A stretch of DNA of 64,000 nucleotides from assembly GCF_000230895.2 (NCBI RefSeq), contig NC_016604.1:2108001-2172000 (forward strand), written 5' to 3'. Below are positions 19,732-29,826 of the stretch, piece after piece. Positions within the stretch are counted from its first letter, which is position 1. Each line of letters starts with the position of its first letter. The DNA is from Mycolicibacterium rhodesiae NBB3. Lineage in GTDB: Bacteria; Actinomycetota; Actinomycetes; Mycobacteriales; Mycobacteriaceae. Position numbers and translations under genes: made by a program. Under the pieces are notes generated by a model, which was not told the origin of the DNA, ran no database searches, and saw only the letters and a program-made list of their open reading frames with translations.

Positions 19732-19965
19732 ATGATCAAGCCCACGAACGACTTTACGTACGCAGTCGCCGAGGACAACGACCTCTCCGGCCCCGGCGGA
19801 TGCGCGAACGTCAGCGTTGAAGACACGACGGTCCCGTGCCGCGACGGCTCGACCGTCGCCGTGAACGGGGTGATGTCGGGGGCGGCATTGTCGGAGCCCA
19901 CCGGGCCACCGACTCGTGGACGTCCTGTGTTCACACGGGCGCCCCTCCTCATCGGCATTCCCTGA
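19732..19965 (+). CDS. small hypothetical protein with two cysteines
   Basis: This 77-aa ORF lies in the 486-bp gap between the Rieske-FAD gene and the next membrane protein. The first fifty codons have strongly GC-biased third positions like real mycobacterial genes; the last twenty do not. Two Cys (GPGGCANV and TVPCRDG) lie twelve residues apart. There is no signal or membrane helix, and the ribosome site (CGAAGAAA) is weak. No family recognised. The remaining about 200 bases of this gap show nothing I can name. Confidence 0.35.
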   Translation: MIKPTNDFTYAVAEDNDLSGPGGCANVSVEDTTVPCRDGSTVAVNGVMSGAALSEPTGPPTRGRPVFTRAPLLIGIP

Positions 19966-20045
19966 GCCCCACGTCGAGGTGATACACAGCTGATTCATAG
20001 CCGATACATGACGGGCACATCAGTACGGTCTGCATGATCTCGACC

Positions 20046-20447
20046 ATGAGTGAAAGCCCGACACCGTCAGAACTGGCGACCGCTCCGGTCGCCACCGCAG
20101 CACCTGTCGTTCGCGATGAGCCGCGCCGCTCCAGGGCCACCCTCGCCGCCGCCTGGGTCGGCGTCGTCGCGGGCGTGGTGTTCATCGTCGCCGTGATCTT
20201 CTTCTCCGGCTTCATCCTGGGAGCGCACAGCGGCGGGCATCGCGGACCCGGCGGCCACATGGGTGACCGCGACTTCGTGGAGTTCCACCGCGGGCCACCA
20301 CCGATGTTCGGAATCCCGCCCGATGGCCAGTTCGACCGCCCTGGTCCCGGCCCCGGCGGCCCGCGCTTCGGACCGCCGCCAGGGCCGCCGTCATCGCCCA
20401 GTGGACCGCAGTCGCCGGGCGCGACACCGACACCGCCGCGTCCCTAG
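20046..20447 (+). CDS. proline-rich single-pass membrane protein
   Basis: This 133-aa protein has a cytoplasmic N-terminus (about 35 residues), one transmembrane helix (WVGVVAGVVFIVAVIFFSGF) and a His/Gly- then Pro/Gly-rich tail (HSGGHRGPGGHMGDRDF, then repeated GPGPGGPRFGPPPGPP). The tail has several His residues that could bind metal. M. tuberculosis has a proline-rich protein (Rv3706c) at the corresponding place. Function unknown. It precedes the small catalase by 100 bases. Confidence 0.75.
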   Translation: MSESPTPSELATAPVATAAPVVRDEPRRSRATLAAAWVGVVAGVVFIVAVIFFSGFILGAHSGGHRGPGGHMGDRDFVEFHRGPPPMFGIPPDGQFDRPGPGPGGPRFGPPPGPPSSPSGPQSPGATPTPPRP

Positions 20448-20547
20448 TGCCCACGCAATCCGTGCACGATGTTTGGAATCGATTCATTGAGGGGGAAACT
20501 CGACGGGGGAGGCCCTGCCCAGCGCCTCCTCGAGGAGATGACACCTG

Positions 20548-21999
20548 ATGACAGACAAATACACGACCACGGACTCCGGCGCTCCGGCCCCGAGCATCGA
20601 ACACTCACTGACCGTCGGCCCGGACGGCCCCATCCTGCTGCAGGACCACTACCTGATCGAGCAGATGGCCAACTTCAACCGGGAGCGCATTCCGGAGCGG
20701 CAGCCGCACGCCAAGGGCGGCGGCGCATTCGGCCAGTTCGAGGTGACGAACGACGTCAGCGCATACACCAAGGCCGCGTTCCTGCAGCCCGGCGCCAAGA
20801 CCGAGATGGTTGCGCGCTTCTCGACGGTCGCCGGTGAGCGCGGTAGCCCAGACACCTGGCGCGACCCGCGCGGATTCGCGCTGAAGTTCTATACGTCCGA
20901 CGGCAACTTCGACATGGTCGGCAACAACACCCCGGTGTTCTTCATCCGCGACCCGATGAAGTTCCAGAACTTCATCCGTTCCCAGAAGCGGATGGCGGCG
21001 AACAACCTGCGCGACCACCACATGCAGTGGGACTTCTGGACGCTGTCACCCGAGTCGGCGCACCAGGTCACCTGGCTGATGGGTGACCGCGGTATCCCCA
21101 AGACCTGGCGGAACATGAACGGCTACTCCAGCCACACCTACAGCTGGGTCAACGCCAACGATGAGCTGTTCTGGGTGAAGTACCACTTCAAGACCGACCA
21201 GGGCATCGACTTCCTGACCCAGGAGGACGCCGATCGGCTCGCCGGCGAGGACGGCGACTACCACCAGCGTGACCTGTTCACCTCGATCGAGGACGGCAAC
21301 TTCCCGAGTTGGACGCTGCACGTGCAGATCATGCCGTTCGAGGACGCCAAGACCTACCGCTACAACCCGTTCGATCTGACGAAGGTGTGGCCGCACGGCG
21401 ACTATCCGCTGCACGAGGTCGGCAAGATGACCTTGAACCGCAACGTGGAGGACTACCACGCGCAGATCGAGCAGGCCGCGTTCGAGCCGAACAACATCGT
21501 GCCCGGCACCGGACTGAGCCCGGACAAGATGCTGCTGGCGCGGGGGTTCTCCTACTCCGACGCCCACCGCGCCAGGCTCGGGGTCAACTACAAGCAGATC
21601 CCGGTGAATGAACCGCACGTCGAGGTGCGCGCCTACTCCAAGGACGGCGCCATGCGCATCCGCAACGCGACGGACCCGGTCTACACGCCGAACTCGATGG
21701 GTGGCCCCGAGGTGGACCCGAAGCGCGCATCCGAGGTGCACTGGGCGTCCGACGGTGACATGGTCCGGACGGCCTATGCTCTGCGCGCCGAGGACGACGA
21801 CTGGGGACAGGCGGGCACTCTCGTGCGCGAAGTGCTCGATGATGCCCAACGCGAACGGTTGGCGCACAACATCATCGGCCACGTGTCGGATGGTGTGCGG
21901 GAGCCGGTGCTGTCACGGGTGTTCGAGTACTGGACCAACGTCGACCCCGATCTCGGGAAGAAGGTCGAGGAAGGTGTGCGTGCCAGCCTGAACGGCTGA
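20548..21999 (+). CDS. katA: small-subunit haem catalase (clade 3 KatA-type)
   Basis: This 483-aa catalase has the clade 3 landmarks [20 protein letters not shown] (catalytic His), [12 protein letters not shown], and [14 protein letters not shown] carrying the proximal Tyr. Length and absence of a C-terminal flavodoxin domain separate it from the katE product upstream. GAGGAG lies ten bases before the ATG. It detoxifies hydrogen peroxide in the cytoplasm. M. tuberculosis lacks both monofunctional catalases and relies on KatG, so this pair is an addition relative to that species. Confidence 0.95.
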   Translation: MTDKYTTTDSGAPAPSIEHSLTVGPDGPILLQDHYLIEQMANFNRERIPERQPHAKGGGAFGQFEVTNDVSAYTKAAFLQPGAKTEMVARFSTVAGERGSPDTWRDPRGFALKFYTSDGNFDMVGNNTPVFFIRDPMKFQNFIRSQKRMAANNLRDHHMQWDFWTLSPESAHQVTWLMGDRGIPKTWRNMNGYSSHTYSWVNANDELFWVKYHFKTDQGIDFLTQEDADRLAGEDGDYHQRDLFTSIEDGNFPSWTLHVQIMPFEDAKTYRYNPFDLTKVWPHGDYPLHEVGKMTLNRNVEDYHAQIEQAAFEPNNIVPGTGLSPDKMLLARGFSYSDAHRARLGVNYKQIPVNEPHVEVRAYSKDGAMRIRNATDPVYTPNSMGGPEVDPKRASEVHWASDGDMVRTAYALRAEDDDWGQAGTLVREVLDDAQRERLAHNIIGHVSDGVREPVLSRVFEYWTNVDPDLGKKVEEGVRASLNG

Positions 22000-22120
22000 C
22001 CCCCTCGCCGAGCGCACGCTTGTTTGCAGCCCTTCCCGGGATTTGTGTGCAACAAGCGAGCGATCGGCGTAGGTCGACGGGCGTCTTGCCGTCGGCGCCA
22101 CGGCTGGCATGATCAAGCCC

Positions 22121-22549
22121 ATGAGCATCGAAGTCCTATTCACGTCAGAGTCCACCGCAACCGGAGGCGGCCGCGAAGGCCATGTGAAGTCCTCGACGGG
22201 CCGTATCGATCAGAACACCAACCATCCGAAGGAGATGGGTGGCAGCGGCGAGGGCACCAACCCCGAGGAGCTGTTCTCGGCCGGTTATGCCGCCTGTTTC
22301 CTCGGTGCCCTCCGCGCCGTCGCCGGCAAGGAGAAGATTCAGGTCGACGATGCCAGCGCGATCACCGCGCAGGTCGGCTTCGGCAAGGATCCCGATGGTG
22401 GATTCGCCATCAACGCCCATCTGATCGGCTATCTGCCCGGCTTCGAGCAGGCCGCCGCGGAGGAGCTGATGGAGAAGGCCCACCAGTTCTGCCCCTACTC
22501 CAAGGCCACCCGCGGCAACATCGACGTCAAGCTGTCGGCGAAGGTCTAG
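22121..22549 (+). CDS. ohr: organic hydroperoxide reductase, Ohr/OsmC family
   Basis: This 142-aa Ohr-type thiol peroxidase has the two redox cysteines at Cys59 (GYAACFLGAL) and Cys124 (HQFCPYSKATRGN), and the GTNPEELFSAGYAAC family signature. It reduces organic and lipid hydroperoxides. No ohrR regulator gene is adjacent. An in-frame ATG at 22109 would add four residues. It stands directly after the small catalase and five bases before the secreted protein that follows. Confidence 0.92.
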   Translation: MSIEVLFTSESTATGGGREGHVKSSTGRIDQNTNHPKEMGGSGEGTNPEELFSAGYAACFLGALRAVAGKEKIQVDDASAITAQVGFGKDPDGGFAINAHLIGYLPGFEQAAAEELMEKAHQFCPYSKATRGNIDVKLSAKV

Positions 22550-22553
22550 CCCC

Positions 22554-23213
22554 GTGCTTCCCCGGCGGCTCGCCGCCCTGGCCGGCGTCGGCGTCGCCGC
22601 GGTCCTGTCGCTGGCGGGCCCGCCCGGGGAGGCTACGGCTCGGCCGTCGGACCCGGGCGTGGTGAATTACGCTGTGCTGCCGAAGGGTTCGGTGGGCAAC
22701 ATCATCGGCGCACCGATGCGGTTCGAGTGGACGTACACCGCTCCGTTCCAGTCGTTCTTCGTCGACAACGCGGCGTGCAACAACTGGGCGGACGTCGGGT
22801 TGCCCGATGTCTACGCCGACCCCGACCTCGCCTCTTTCAACGGGGCGGTGGCGCAGACCGGACCCAATGATCAGACCCACTTCGTCAAGCAGGCGGTCGG
22901 CGTCTTCGCCACCGACGACGCAGCCGACCGCGCCTTCCGCCGGCTCGTCGACCGCACCTTGGGCTGCAACGGCCAGACCACAGCCATGCACCTGGACAAC
23001 ATGACCACCCAGGTGTGGACCTTCACGGGCGGACCAGCCACCGCGACCGACGCCGACTGGGTCAAACAGGAGGCGGGCCTCGACCGTCGCTGCTTCAACA
23101 CGACCAGAAAACGCGAAAATGTTCTGCTGCAGGCGAAAGTCTGTCAGTCCGGCAACGGGGGTCCGGCGGTGAATGTGCTGGCCGGTGCCATGCAGAACAC
23201 TCTGGGGCAGTAG
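22554..23213 (+). CDS. secreted PknH-like extracellular sensor-domain protein (Rv3705c-like)
   Basis: This 219-aa protein (GTG start) has a signal peptide (LAALAGVGVAAVLSLAG, cleavage about residue 28 near ATARPS) and a domain resembling the extracellular sensor domain of PknH/LppH proteins. Four Cys in the mature part (ACNNW, LGCNGQ, RCFNT, VCQSG) fit two disulfides. It corresponds by position to Rv3705c, upstream of gshA/egtA. The ligand is unknown. It is probably co-transcribed with ohr. Confidence 0.78.
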   Translation: MLPRRLAALAGVGVAAVLSLAGPPGEATARPSDPGVVNYAVLPKGSVGNIIGAPMRFEWTYTAPFQSFFVDNAACNNWADVGLPDVYADPDLASFNGAVAQTGPNDQTHFVKQAVGVFATDDAADRAFRRLVDRTLGCNGQTTAMHLDNMTTQVWTFTGGPATATDADWVKQEAGLDRRCFNTTRKRENVLLQAKVCQSGNGGPAVNVLAGAMQNTLGQ

Positions 23214-23269
23214 CGCGACGAACTTCTGGGTACACCTCACCCCGACGTCACAGAAAAGTTCGTGGGAGA

Positions 23270-23298
23270 TTGTCGGTGCGGTCTGGAAGATGTAGTGA
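23270..23298 (+). promoter_or_regulatory. candidate promoter of the egt operon
   Basis: TTGTCG (23270-23275) and TAGTGA (23293-23298) are separated by 17 bases and lie about 40 bases upstream of egtA, a plausible SigA-type pair in the 124-bp gap. The -10 lacks the final T. A 7-bp inverted repeat (CGAACTT at 23219-23225, AAGTTCG at 23256-23262) lies just upstream. Assigned by eye only. Confidence 0.3.
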
Positions 23299-23337
23299 AG
23301 GACGCGATCGTTCCCTACCCGGAAGGGGCCGGAAGAT

Positions 23338-24627
23338 ATGACCTTCGCCATGACGTCCGAGGTAGACGACGCGCGTCGCTCACCCACCGACGCAGGGTTG
23401 ACCAGTGCGAACGAGGCTGCCGCCTATATCGGTGAGACCTGCCTGAACGACGGTCCAGTGGGTCAGGTGGGCCTAGAGGTCGAGGCGCATTGCTTCGACC
23501 TGCGCGACCCGATGCGACGGCCCGGCTGGGATGAACTCACCGAGATCATCAGCGGCGTCCCCGCGTTGCCCGGCGGCAGCGCGGTGACCGTCGAACCCGG
23601 CGGCGCCGTCGAGCTGTCGGGCCCGCCGTTGCAGGGACCGCTGCCGGCCATCGCCGCGATGCAGGCCGATCGCGCGGCGCTTCGTGCGACGTTCGCGCAG
23701 GCGGGTCTGGGGCTGGTGTTACTCGGCGCCGATCCGCTACGGCCCGCAAGACGCGTCAATCCCGGTGCCCGCTACCAGGCGATGGAGACGTTCTTCAAGG
23801 CCAGCGACACAGGCGCCGCGGGTGCGGCCATGATGACCTCGACGGCCTCCATCCAGATCAACCTCGACGCGGGCCCGCGCGAAGGCTGGGCCGACCGGGT
23901 GCGGCTCGCGCACGCGCTCGGGCCGACCATGATCGCGATCGCCGCCAACTCACCACTGCTCGGCGGCAGGTTCGCGGGGTGGCGGTCGGCGCGCCAACAC
24001 GTGTGGGGTCAGCTCGACTCGGCGCGCTGCGGGCCTGTGCTGGGCGCCAATGGTGACGACCCGGCCAGCGACTGGGCCCGCTACGCGTTGAGGGCGCCCG
24101 TCATGCTGGTTAACACACCTTCCAGCGAAGTGCTCCCGGTGACCACCTGGGTGCCGTTCGCCGACTGGGCCGACGGCCGCGTCCTGCTCGGCGACCGCAG
24201 GCCCACGCGCGACGATCTGGACTACCACCTCACCACGCTGTTCCCGCCGGTGCGGCCGCGGCGCTGGCTCGAGATCCGCTACCTCGACAGCGTTCCCGAC
24301 GCTGTCTGGCCCGCGGTGGCGTTCACGCTCGTCACCCTGCTCGACGACCCGGTCGCCGCCGACATCGCGGCGGAGGCCACCGAGTCGGTCGCGACGGCGT
24401 GGGACCGAGCCGCTCAGATCGGGCTCGGTGACCGCAGACTGGCCGATGCCGCGGTGCGGTGCGTGCACACCGCGGCGCAACGGGCGCCCGCCGCGCTCGA
24501 GGAATCGATGCAGCAGTTGGTGCGTTCGGTCGAACAGGGACGCTGCCCGGCCGACGATTTCTCCGACCGGGTCGTCAAGAACGGGATCGCTCCGGCGGTC
24601 GGTCAACTGGCGCAAGGGGACATGTGA
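23338..24627 (+). CDS. egtA: glutamate-cysteine ligase EgtA (ergothioneine)
   Basis: This 429-aa enzyme of the GCS2 family makes gamma-glutamylcysteine, the sulfur donor for EgtB. It has the [11 protein letters not shown] glutamate/metal motif near the N-terminus, [11 protein letters not shown] and [13 protein letters not shown] (active-site Arg region). It is the first of five coupled genes. Mycobacteria use mycothiol, not glutathione, which is why this enzyme belongs to ergothioneine synthesis although it is often named gshA. Confidence 0.95.
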   Translation: MTFAMTSEVDDARRSPTDAGLTSANEAAAYIGETCLNDGPVGQVGLEVEAHCFDLRDPMRRPGWDELTEIISGVPALPGGSAVTVEPGGAVELSGPPLQGPLPAIAAMQADRAALRATFAQAGLGLVLLGADPLRPARRVNPGARYQAMETFFKASDTGAAGAAMMTSTASIQINLDAGPREGWADRVRLAHALGPTMIAIAANSPLLGGRFAGWRSARQHVWGQLDSARCGPVLGANGDDPASDWARYALRAPVMLVNTPSSEVLPVTTWVPFADWADGRVLLGDRRPTRDDLDYHLTTLFPPVRPRRWLEIRYLDSVPDAVWPAVAFTLVTLLDDPVAADIAAEATESVATAWDRAAQIGLGDRRLADAAVRCVHTAAQRAPAALEESMQQLVRSVEQGRCPADDFSDRVVKNGIAPAVGQLAQGDM

Positions 24628-25913
24628 GGCAACGCGAGACACTCGCCCGCGAACTCACGACTGCCCGCGACCGAACCCTGCGGCTGGTCGACTTCGACGA
24701 CGCCGAACTTCACCGCCAGTACGACCCGTTGATGAGCCCGCTGGTGTGGGACCTCGCCCACATCGGCTGGCAGGAAGAACTCTGGCTGCTCCGCGGCAAC
24801 AACCCCGGTCGTCCCGGACTCCTCGACCCTGCGGTCGAGCGCTGCTACGACGCATTCCTCAACTCGCGCGCCAGCCGCGTCGACCTACCGCTGCTGTCGC
24901 CCGCCGAGGCGAGGTCCTACTGCTCGACCGTCCGCAACAAGGCTCTGGACAGTCTCGACGCACTGTCCACCGACGCTGACGAATTCACTTTCGGCCTGGT
25001 GATCAGCCACGAGAATCAGCATGACGAGACGATGCTGCAAGCGCTGAACCTGCGTACCGGTCCCCCCTTGCTGGATCGCGGGGCACCGCTGCCACCCGGT
25101 CGCCCCGGAGTCGCCGGCGCCTCGGTGCTCGTGCCGGCCGGTGAGTTCGTTCTCGGGGTGGACGCCGTCACCGAACCGCACTCATTGGACAACGAGCGTT
25201 GTGCGCACGTGGTCGACGTGCCGGCGTTCCGTATCGGCACGGTGCCCGTCACCAACGGTGAGTGGCGGCAGTTCATCGACGACGGCGGATACGACGATCA
25301 GCGTTGGTGGTCCGAGCGCGGCTGGGTGCATCGCCAGGAGGCCGATCTGCGGGCGCCGCAGTTCTGGAACGTCTCAGGCGACTTGGCGGGCACGCGCACC
25401 CGCTTCGGACATATCGAGGACATTCCCGCCGACGAGCCCGTCCAGCACATCACGTTTTTCGAGGCCGAGGCGTACGCGTCCTGGGCTGGGGCGCGGTTGC
25501 CCACCGAGCAGGAGTGGGAGAAGGCGTGCGCGTGGGATCCCGCGGTGAACGCGCGCCGTCGCTATCCGTGGGGTGCCTCAGAGCCGACGGCGCACCTGGC
25601 CAACCTGGGTGGTGAGGCGTTGCGCCCCGCGCCCGTCGGCGCCTATCCGGCCGGTGCATCGGCCTACGGCGCCGAACAGATGCTCGGCGATGTCTGGGAA
25701 TGGACCACGTCTGCGTTGCGGCCGTGGCCGGGTTTCACGCCGATGCTCTACGAGCAGTACTCGGCGCCGTTCTTCGACGGTGATTACAAAGTTCTACGCG
25801 GCGGGTCCTGGGCGGTCGCGCCGAGCATCCTTCGGCCGAGCTTCCGCAACTGGGACCATCCGATCCGCAGGCAGATCTTCTCCGGTGTCCGCCTGGCATG
25901 GGATGTCGCCTGA
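24624..25913 (+). CDS. egtB: hercynine oxygenase EgtB
   Basis: This 429-aa iron-dependent sulfoxide synthase joins gamma-glutamylcysteine to hercynine. It has an N-terminal DinB-like domain with the three iron His ligands (His46 in [10 protein letters not shown], His129 and His133 in HENQHDE) and a C-terminal formylglycine-generating-enzyme-like domain (PAGEFVLGV ... GDVWEWTTS ... VLRGGSWA). GTG at 24624 overlaps the egtA stop by 4 bases (GTGA), giving [10 protein letters not shown], which aligns with known EgtB N-termini. Confidence 0.96.
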   Translation: MRQRETLARELTTARDRTLRLVDFDDAELHRQYDPLMSPLVWDLAHIGWQEELWLLRGNNPGRPGLLDPAVERCYDAFLNSRASRVDLPLLSPAEARSYCSTVRNKALDSLDALSTDADEFTFGLVISHENQHDETMLQALNLRTGPPLLDRGAPLPPGRPGVAGASVLVPAGEFVLGVDAVTEPHSLDNERCAHVVDVPAFRIGTVPVTNGEWRQFIDDGGYDDQRWWSERGWVHRQEADLRAPQFWNVSGDLAGTRTRFGHIEDIPADEPVQHITFFEAEAYASWAGARLPTEQEWEKACAWDPAVNARRRYPWGASEPTAHLANLGGEALRPAPVGAYPAGASAYGAEQMLGDVWEWTTSALRPWPGFTPMLYEQYSAPFFDGDYKVLRGGSWAVAPSILRPSFRNWDHPIRRQIFSGVRLAWDVA

Positions 25914-26599
25914 TGTGCCGGCACCTCGGTTGGCTCGGTGCGCCGGTCTCCGTCGCGTCGTTGGTGCTCGAACCCGCGAACGGCCTCATGGTGCAGTCGT
26001 ATTCACCGCGCAGGCAGAAGCACGGCCTGATGAACGCCGACGGCTGGGGTGTCGGATTCTTCGACGATGACACACCGCGGCGATGGCGAAGCGCCGCGCC
26101 GCTGTGGGGCGACGTCTCGTTCGCGTCGGTGGCGCCCGCGTTGCGCAGCGGGTGCGTGGTCGCCGCCGTGCGTTCGGCGAGTATCGGGATGCCGATCGAA
26201 CCGTCGGCGTCCGCACCATTCACCGACGGCCGATGGCTGCTGTCGCACAACGGGCTCGTCGACCGCGGCGTTCTGCCGTTGTCGGCGAAGGCCGAATCGA
26301 CATGCGACAGCGCGCTGCTGGCGGCGCTGATCTTCGACCGCGGTCTGGACGCGCTCGGGCCTACCATCGTCGAGGTCGCCGCCGCCGATCCCAACGCCCG
26401 GCTGAACATCCTGGCGGGCAACGGTTCTGAGCTGCTCGCCACCACGTGGGGAGACACCCTCTCGGTCCTGCGCAGGAGCGACGGTGTGGTGCTCGCCAGC
26501 GAACCCTACGACGACGACCCCGACTGGCAGGAGATCCCCGATCGACACCTGGTCTCCGTCGCCGGCTCGGACATCGAGCTGATCCCCCTGAAAGGATAG
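25913..26599 (+). CDS. egtC: gamma-glutamyl-hercynylcysteine sulfoxide hydrolase EgtC
   Basis: This 228-aa class II amidotransferase-fold amidohydrolase starts MCRHLGWLG, so Cys2 is the N-terminal nucleophile once Met is removed; this fixes the start at the ATG 25913, one base into the egtB stop codon. It carries [10 protein letters not shown] and LSHNGLVD motifs. It removes glutamate from the EgtB product. Confidence 0.95.
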   Translation: MCRHLGWLGAPVSVASLVLEPANGLMVQSYSPRRQKHGLMNADGWGVGFFDDDTPRRWRSAAPLWGDVSFASVAPALRSGCVVAAVRSASIGMPIEPSASAPFTDGRWLLSHNGLVDRGVLPLSAKAESTCDSALLAALIFDRGLDALGPTIVEVAAADPNARLNILAGNGSELLATTWGDTLSVLRRSDGVVLASEPYDDDPDWQEIPDRHLVSVAGSDIELIPLKG

Positions 26600-26601
26600 T
26601 G

Positions 26602-27567
26602 ATGACGTTCGCACTGTCGAACTATTTGTCCGCTGATTCGGCGACCGACGCCCTGCGCCGTGACGTGCGCGATGGGCTGACGCAGACGCCGAAGGCGTTG
26701 CCCCCCAAGTGGTTCTACGATTCCGCGGGCAGCGATCTGTTCGACCGGATCACCCGGCTGCCCGAGTACTACCCCACCCGCACCGAGGCGCAGATCCTGC
26801 GCGAGCGGTCGGTCGAGATCGCGGAGGCATCGGGTGCGGACACCCTCGTCGAACTCGGAAGCGGCACCTCGGAGAAGACCCGCATGCTGCTGGATGCCTT
26901 GCGCGACAGCGGATCCCTTCGCCGGTTCATCCCGTTCGACGTCGACGCGTCGATACTGAAGGCAGCCGGATCCGCCATCGAAAAGGAGTATCCGGGAATC
27001 GAGGTCGACGCCGTGTGCGGAGACTTCGAGGAACACCTTGGCAAGATTCCCCGGGTCGGCCGCCGGCTTGTCGCGTTTCTCGGCTCGACGATCGGAAACC
27101 TCACACCTGTGCCGCGCGCCGAGTTCCTCGCCGCATTGTCTGAGACGCTGCAGCCCGGTGACAGCCTGCTGCTGGGCACCGACCTGGTCAAGGACACCGA
27201 CCGGCTGATCGCGGCGTACGACGACAGCGCAGGCGTCACAGCGATGTTCAATCGCAACGTGCTGGCGGTGGTCAACCGCGAGCTCGACGCGAATTTCGAC
27301 CTCGACGCCTTCGCACACGTCGCCAAATGGAACACCGACTCCGAACGCATCGAGATGTGGCTGCGCGCGACACGGGCGCAGCGCGTGCAGATCGAAGCGC
27401 TGGACCTGAGCATCGATTTCGCGGACGGCGAGGAGATGCTCACCGAGGTGTCGTGCAAGTTCCGATCCGATTCAGTCGCCGCCGAACTGGCCGAAGCCGG
27501 TCTGCGCCGCACACATTGGTGGACCGACAGCGCCGGCGACTTCGGACTGTCTCTGGCGACGCCGTGA
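26602..27567 (+). CDS. egtD: L-histidine N-alpha-methyltransferase EgtD
   Basis: This 321-aa SAM-dependent enzyme trimethylates histidine to hercynine, the first step specific to ergothioneine. Its length equals that of M. smegmatis EgtD, and the residues known to bind histidine are at the same numbers: Tyr56, Asn166, Tyr206, Glu282 and Ser284. The SAM motif is [11 protein letters not shown]. The start is two bases after the egtC stop codon with AAAGGA upstream. Confidence 0.97.
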   Translation: MTFALSNYLSADSATDALRRDVRDGLTQTPKALPPKWFYDSAGSDLFDRITRLPEYYPTRTEAQILRERSVEIAEASGADTLVELGSGTSEKTRMLLDALRDSGSLRRFIPFDVDASILKAAGSAIEKEYPGIEVDAVCGDFEEHLGKIPRVGRRLVAFLGSTIGNLTPVPRAEFLAALSETLQPGDSLLLGTDLVKDTDRLIAAYDDSAGVTAMFNRNVLAVVNRELDANFDLDAFAHVAKWNTDSERIEMWLRATRAQRVQIEALDLSIDFADGEEMLTEVSCKFRSDSVAAELAEAGLRRTHWWTDSAGDFGLSLATP

Positions 27568-28694
27568 CATCTGGGGCGGGGACTCTCGCCGAGCGGTGGC
27601 GGGCCGTGCGGCCGCCCGTCGCGGGTCTGCACGTCGACAGCGCGGCGTGCTCACGGCAGAGCTTCGCGGTCATCGACGCCGCGACCCAGCATGCCCGCCA
27701 CGAAGCCGAGGTCGGCGGTTACGTGGCCGCCGTGGCCGCGGCGCCGGCGCTCGACGCGGGGCGGGCGGCCATCGGCGCGCTGACGGGTTTGGACAGTGGC
27801 GACGTCGTCTACACGACCGGCGCCAACAACGCCCTCGACCTTCTGCTGTCCAGCTGGCCGGCACAGCGCACGGTCGCGTGCCTGCCCGGTGAGTACGGGC
27901 CCAACCTAGCGGTCATGGCTGCCAACGGGTTCGACGTGCACGCGTTGCCCACCGACGGCGCCGGCCGGCTCGACGTCGACGCCGCAGCCCGTCAACTGGC
28001 CGCCGACCGGCCCTCGCTCGTCCACCTGACCACGTTGGCGAGCCACCGCGGTGTCGCACAGCCGATGGCAGCGCTGGCCGACGTCTGCCGCTCACTGGAT
28101 CTACCGTTGGTGATCGATGCGGCGCAGGCATTCGGCCATCTCGACTGCGCCGTAACACCTTCGGCGATCTACAGCTCGTCGCGCAAGTGGGTGGCAGGTC
28201 CCCGCGGTGTTGGATTCCTGGCGGTACGACCCGACCTGGCGCAGCGGCTGCGGCCGCGGCTGCCACCGCCGGAATGGGGGCTTCCGTCGGGCGTGCTGGA
28301 ACGCCTCGAGCAGGGCGAAGCCAATGTGGCTGCCCGCGTTGGCTATTCGGTTGCCCTCGGCGAGTATCTGGCCGCCGGCCCCGCGCAGGTCGGTGAACGG
28401 CTGGCCGAGGTGGGCGCGATGACCCGCGAGGCGCTCGCCGATGTGAAGGGATGGCGGGTGGTCGAGGCGGTCGACGAGCCGACGGCGATCACGACGCTGC
28501 AACCCGTCGACGGCGCCGACCCGCAGCAGGTACGCGCGCACCTGATCGCCGAGCGCGGAATCGTCACCACCTACGCCGAAACGCAGCGGGCGCCGTTCGA
28601 GATGGCGTTGCCGGTGCTGCGCGCGTCGCCGCACGTCGACGTCACCGAAGGTGAACTCGAGGAGTTCGCCGAGGCGCTGGCCGCCGCGACCTAG
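27564..28694 (+). CDS. egtE: ergothioneine PLP-dependent C-S lyase EgtE
   Basis: This 376-aa fold-type I PLP enzyme has the PLP-pyridine Asp185 (VIDAAQAFG) and Schiff-base Lys208 ([12 protein letters not shown]). It cleaves hercynylcysteine sulfoxide to ergothioneine. The GTG start overlaps the egtD stop by 4 bases. It converges with the methyltransferase gene behind it; the stop codons share CTAG. Together the five genes form a complete pathway in one coupled operon. Confidence 0.95.
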   Translation: MTSGAGTLAERWRAVRPPVAGLHVDSAACSRQSFAVIDAATQHARHEAEVGGYVAAVAAAPALDAGRAAIGALTGLDSGDVVYTTGANNALDLLLSSWPAQRTVACLPGEYGPNLAVMAANGFDVHALPTDGAGRLDVDAAARQLAADRPSLVHLTTLASHRGVAQPMAALADVCRSLDLPLVIDAAQAFGHLDCAVTPSAIYSSSRKWVAGPRGVGFLAVRPDLAQRLRPRLPPPEWGLPSGVLERLEQGEANVAARVGYSVALGEYLAAGPAQVGERLAEVGAMTREALADVKGWRVVEAVDEPTAITTLQPVDGADPQQVRAHLIAERGIVTTYAETQRAPFEMALPVLRASPHVDVTEGELEEFAEALAAAT

Positions 28695-29374
28695 TCCTTG
28701 TGGGCGGTGAGCAGAAACGCGGGCATCTTGTCCCTGCCCTTCTCGTCCTTTTCGAAGGCAGGCATCGTGAACGGCGCCTCGGCGGGCATGGCAGCCGTCA
28801 TGTTGGCGTGGATGAAGGCGGGTTTGATCTCATCGATCGTCCAGTACTTCGACACGGCATCGCGTAACTCGTCCTCGCTGACGGTGTTCGGGCCGAACTG
28901 CGCTCCCGGCGGGAACGCGCCGTTGGCGAACACCAGGATGTAGAACACCGCGCCCGGCGCGGCCGCTCGGTGCGCGGAACGTAGGTACCCGTCGCCGCCC
29001 TCGATGGGCAACGAGTGGAACAGGGTGCTGTCGACGATCGTGTTGAACCGTCCGTCGTATCCGGTGGACGACGTGATGTCGTCCTGGACGAATGTCGCTG
29101 TGGTCAAGCCGCGCTCGGCGGCGGCCTTGGTGGCCGCCGCGACGGCGGTGGGTGTGAGGTCGATACCGACCACCGTCTGACCCTCGGCGGCCAGCGCCAG
29201 CGATAACTCGGCGACTCCGCAACCCGCGTCGAGCACCTCGCCGCGGATCTTGCCGCTCCGGATCAGCGCGGCCAGTTCAGGCTGTGGTTCACCGATGTTC
29301 CACGGCGGTGGTCCCTGGAAGTGACCGCTCTCCTGGTAGGCGTCATCCCATTCCATCACTTCTTCTGATGCCAT
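28691..29374 (-). CDS. class I SAM-dependent methyltransferase (Rv3699-like)
   Basis: This 227-aa protein has a Rossmann methyltransferase core with motif [15 protein letters not shown] (about residues 45-58), an acidic motif II (VVGIDLTP) and DSTLFHSLP. It resembles thiopurine/thioether-type small-molecule methyltransferases. It lies tail-to-tail with egtE, as Rv3699 does with Rv3700c in M. tuberculosis. Substrate unknown; an ergothioneine-related role rests only on the neighbourhood. Confidence 0.85.
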   Translation of the reverse strand: MASEEVMEWDDAYQESGHFQGPPPWNIGEPQPELAALIRSGKIRGEVLDAGCGVAELSLALAAEGQTVVGIDLTPTAVAAATKAAAERGLTTATFVQDDITSSTGYDGRFNTIVDSTLFHSLPIEGGDGYLRSAHRAAAPGAVFYILVFANGAFPPGAQFGPNTVSEDELRDAVSKYWTIDEIKPAFIHANMTAAMPAEAPFTMPAFEKDEKGRDKMPAFLLTAHKD

Positions 29375-29388
29375 GGATCAAACCTAGT

Positions 29389-29826
29389 TCAAGCGGACTT
29401 TCGCACCAAAAGTGTTGCGCTGTAATCCGTGAGAGCCGGGGAGTCGTCCGGCGTCTTGGGATACGGGTCGAGTGAACGCAGCTCGACGGTGTAGCCACCG
29501 ACATCGTTGGTCAGCTTTTCCTGCCCGGGGGCGGGGTTGGTGTTGAACTCCATGGTTGTCGGGGTGGTGCCCTGCACTGGCTCAGCCTGGACTGCGATGC
29601 GGGCCTGGCCGGTCCAGAAGCACTCGACCTCTGTCGGACAGCGGGAATCTTCGAGCACATCGGTGAACCGCAGCCGCAGATCAGCGTCGCGGATGGCCAC
29701 CTGCTGGCCGCCGTGCAGGACGAACTCCTGGTCGAGCCCGGCTTCGATGGGATCCGCCTGCGCCGGCCTGCTCTGACACCCCAGCAGGGCCAGCACCAGC
29801 GTCACCGTCACCAGCCAGGTCTTCAT
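29389..29826 (-). CDS. small secreted lipoprotein
   Basis: This 145-aa precursor has signal LVTVTLVLALLGC; the lipobox LLGC puts the acylated cysteine at residue 17. The mature domain is predicted mostly beta, with two cysteines (RCPTEVECFW) close enough for a disulfide. I do not recognise a family. Its ATG overlaps the stop of the ligase gene before it (29824-29828), and the methyltransferase starts 15 bases after it, so the genes form one minus-strand unit. Confidence 0.75.
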   Translation of the reverse strand: MKTWLVTVTLVLALLGCQSRPAQADPIEAGLDQEFVLHGGQQVAIRDADLRLRFTDVLEDSRCPTEVECFWTGQARIAVQAEPVQGTTPTTMEFNTNPAPGQEKLTNDVGGYTVELRSLDPYPKTPDDSPALTDYSATLLVRKSA

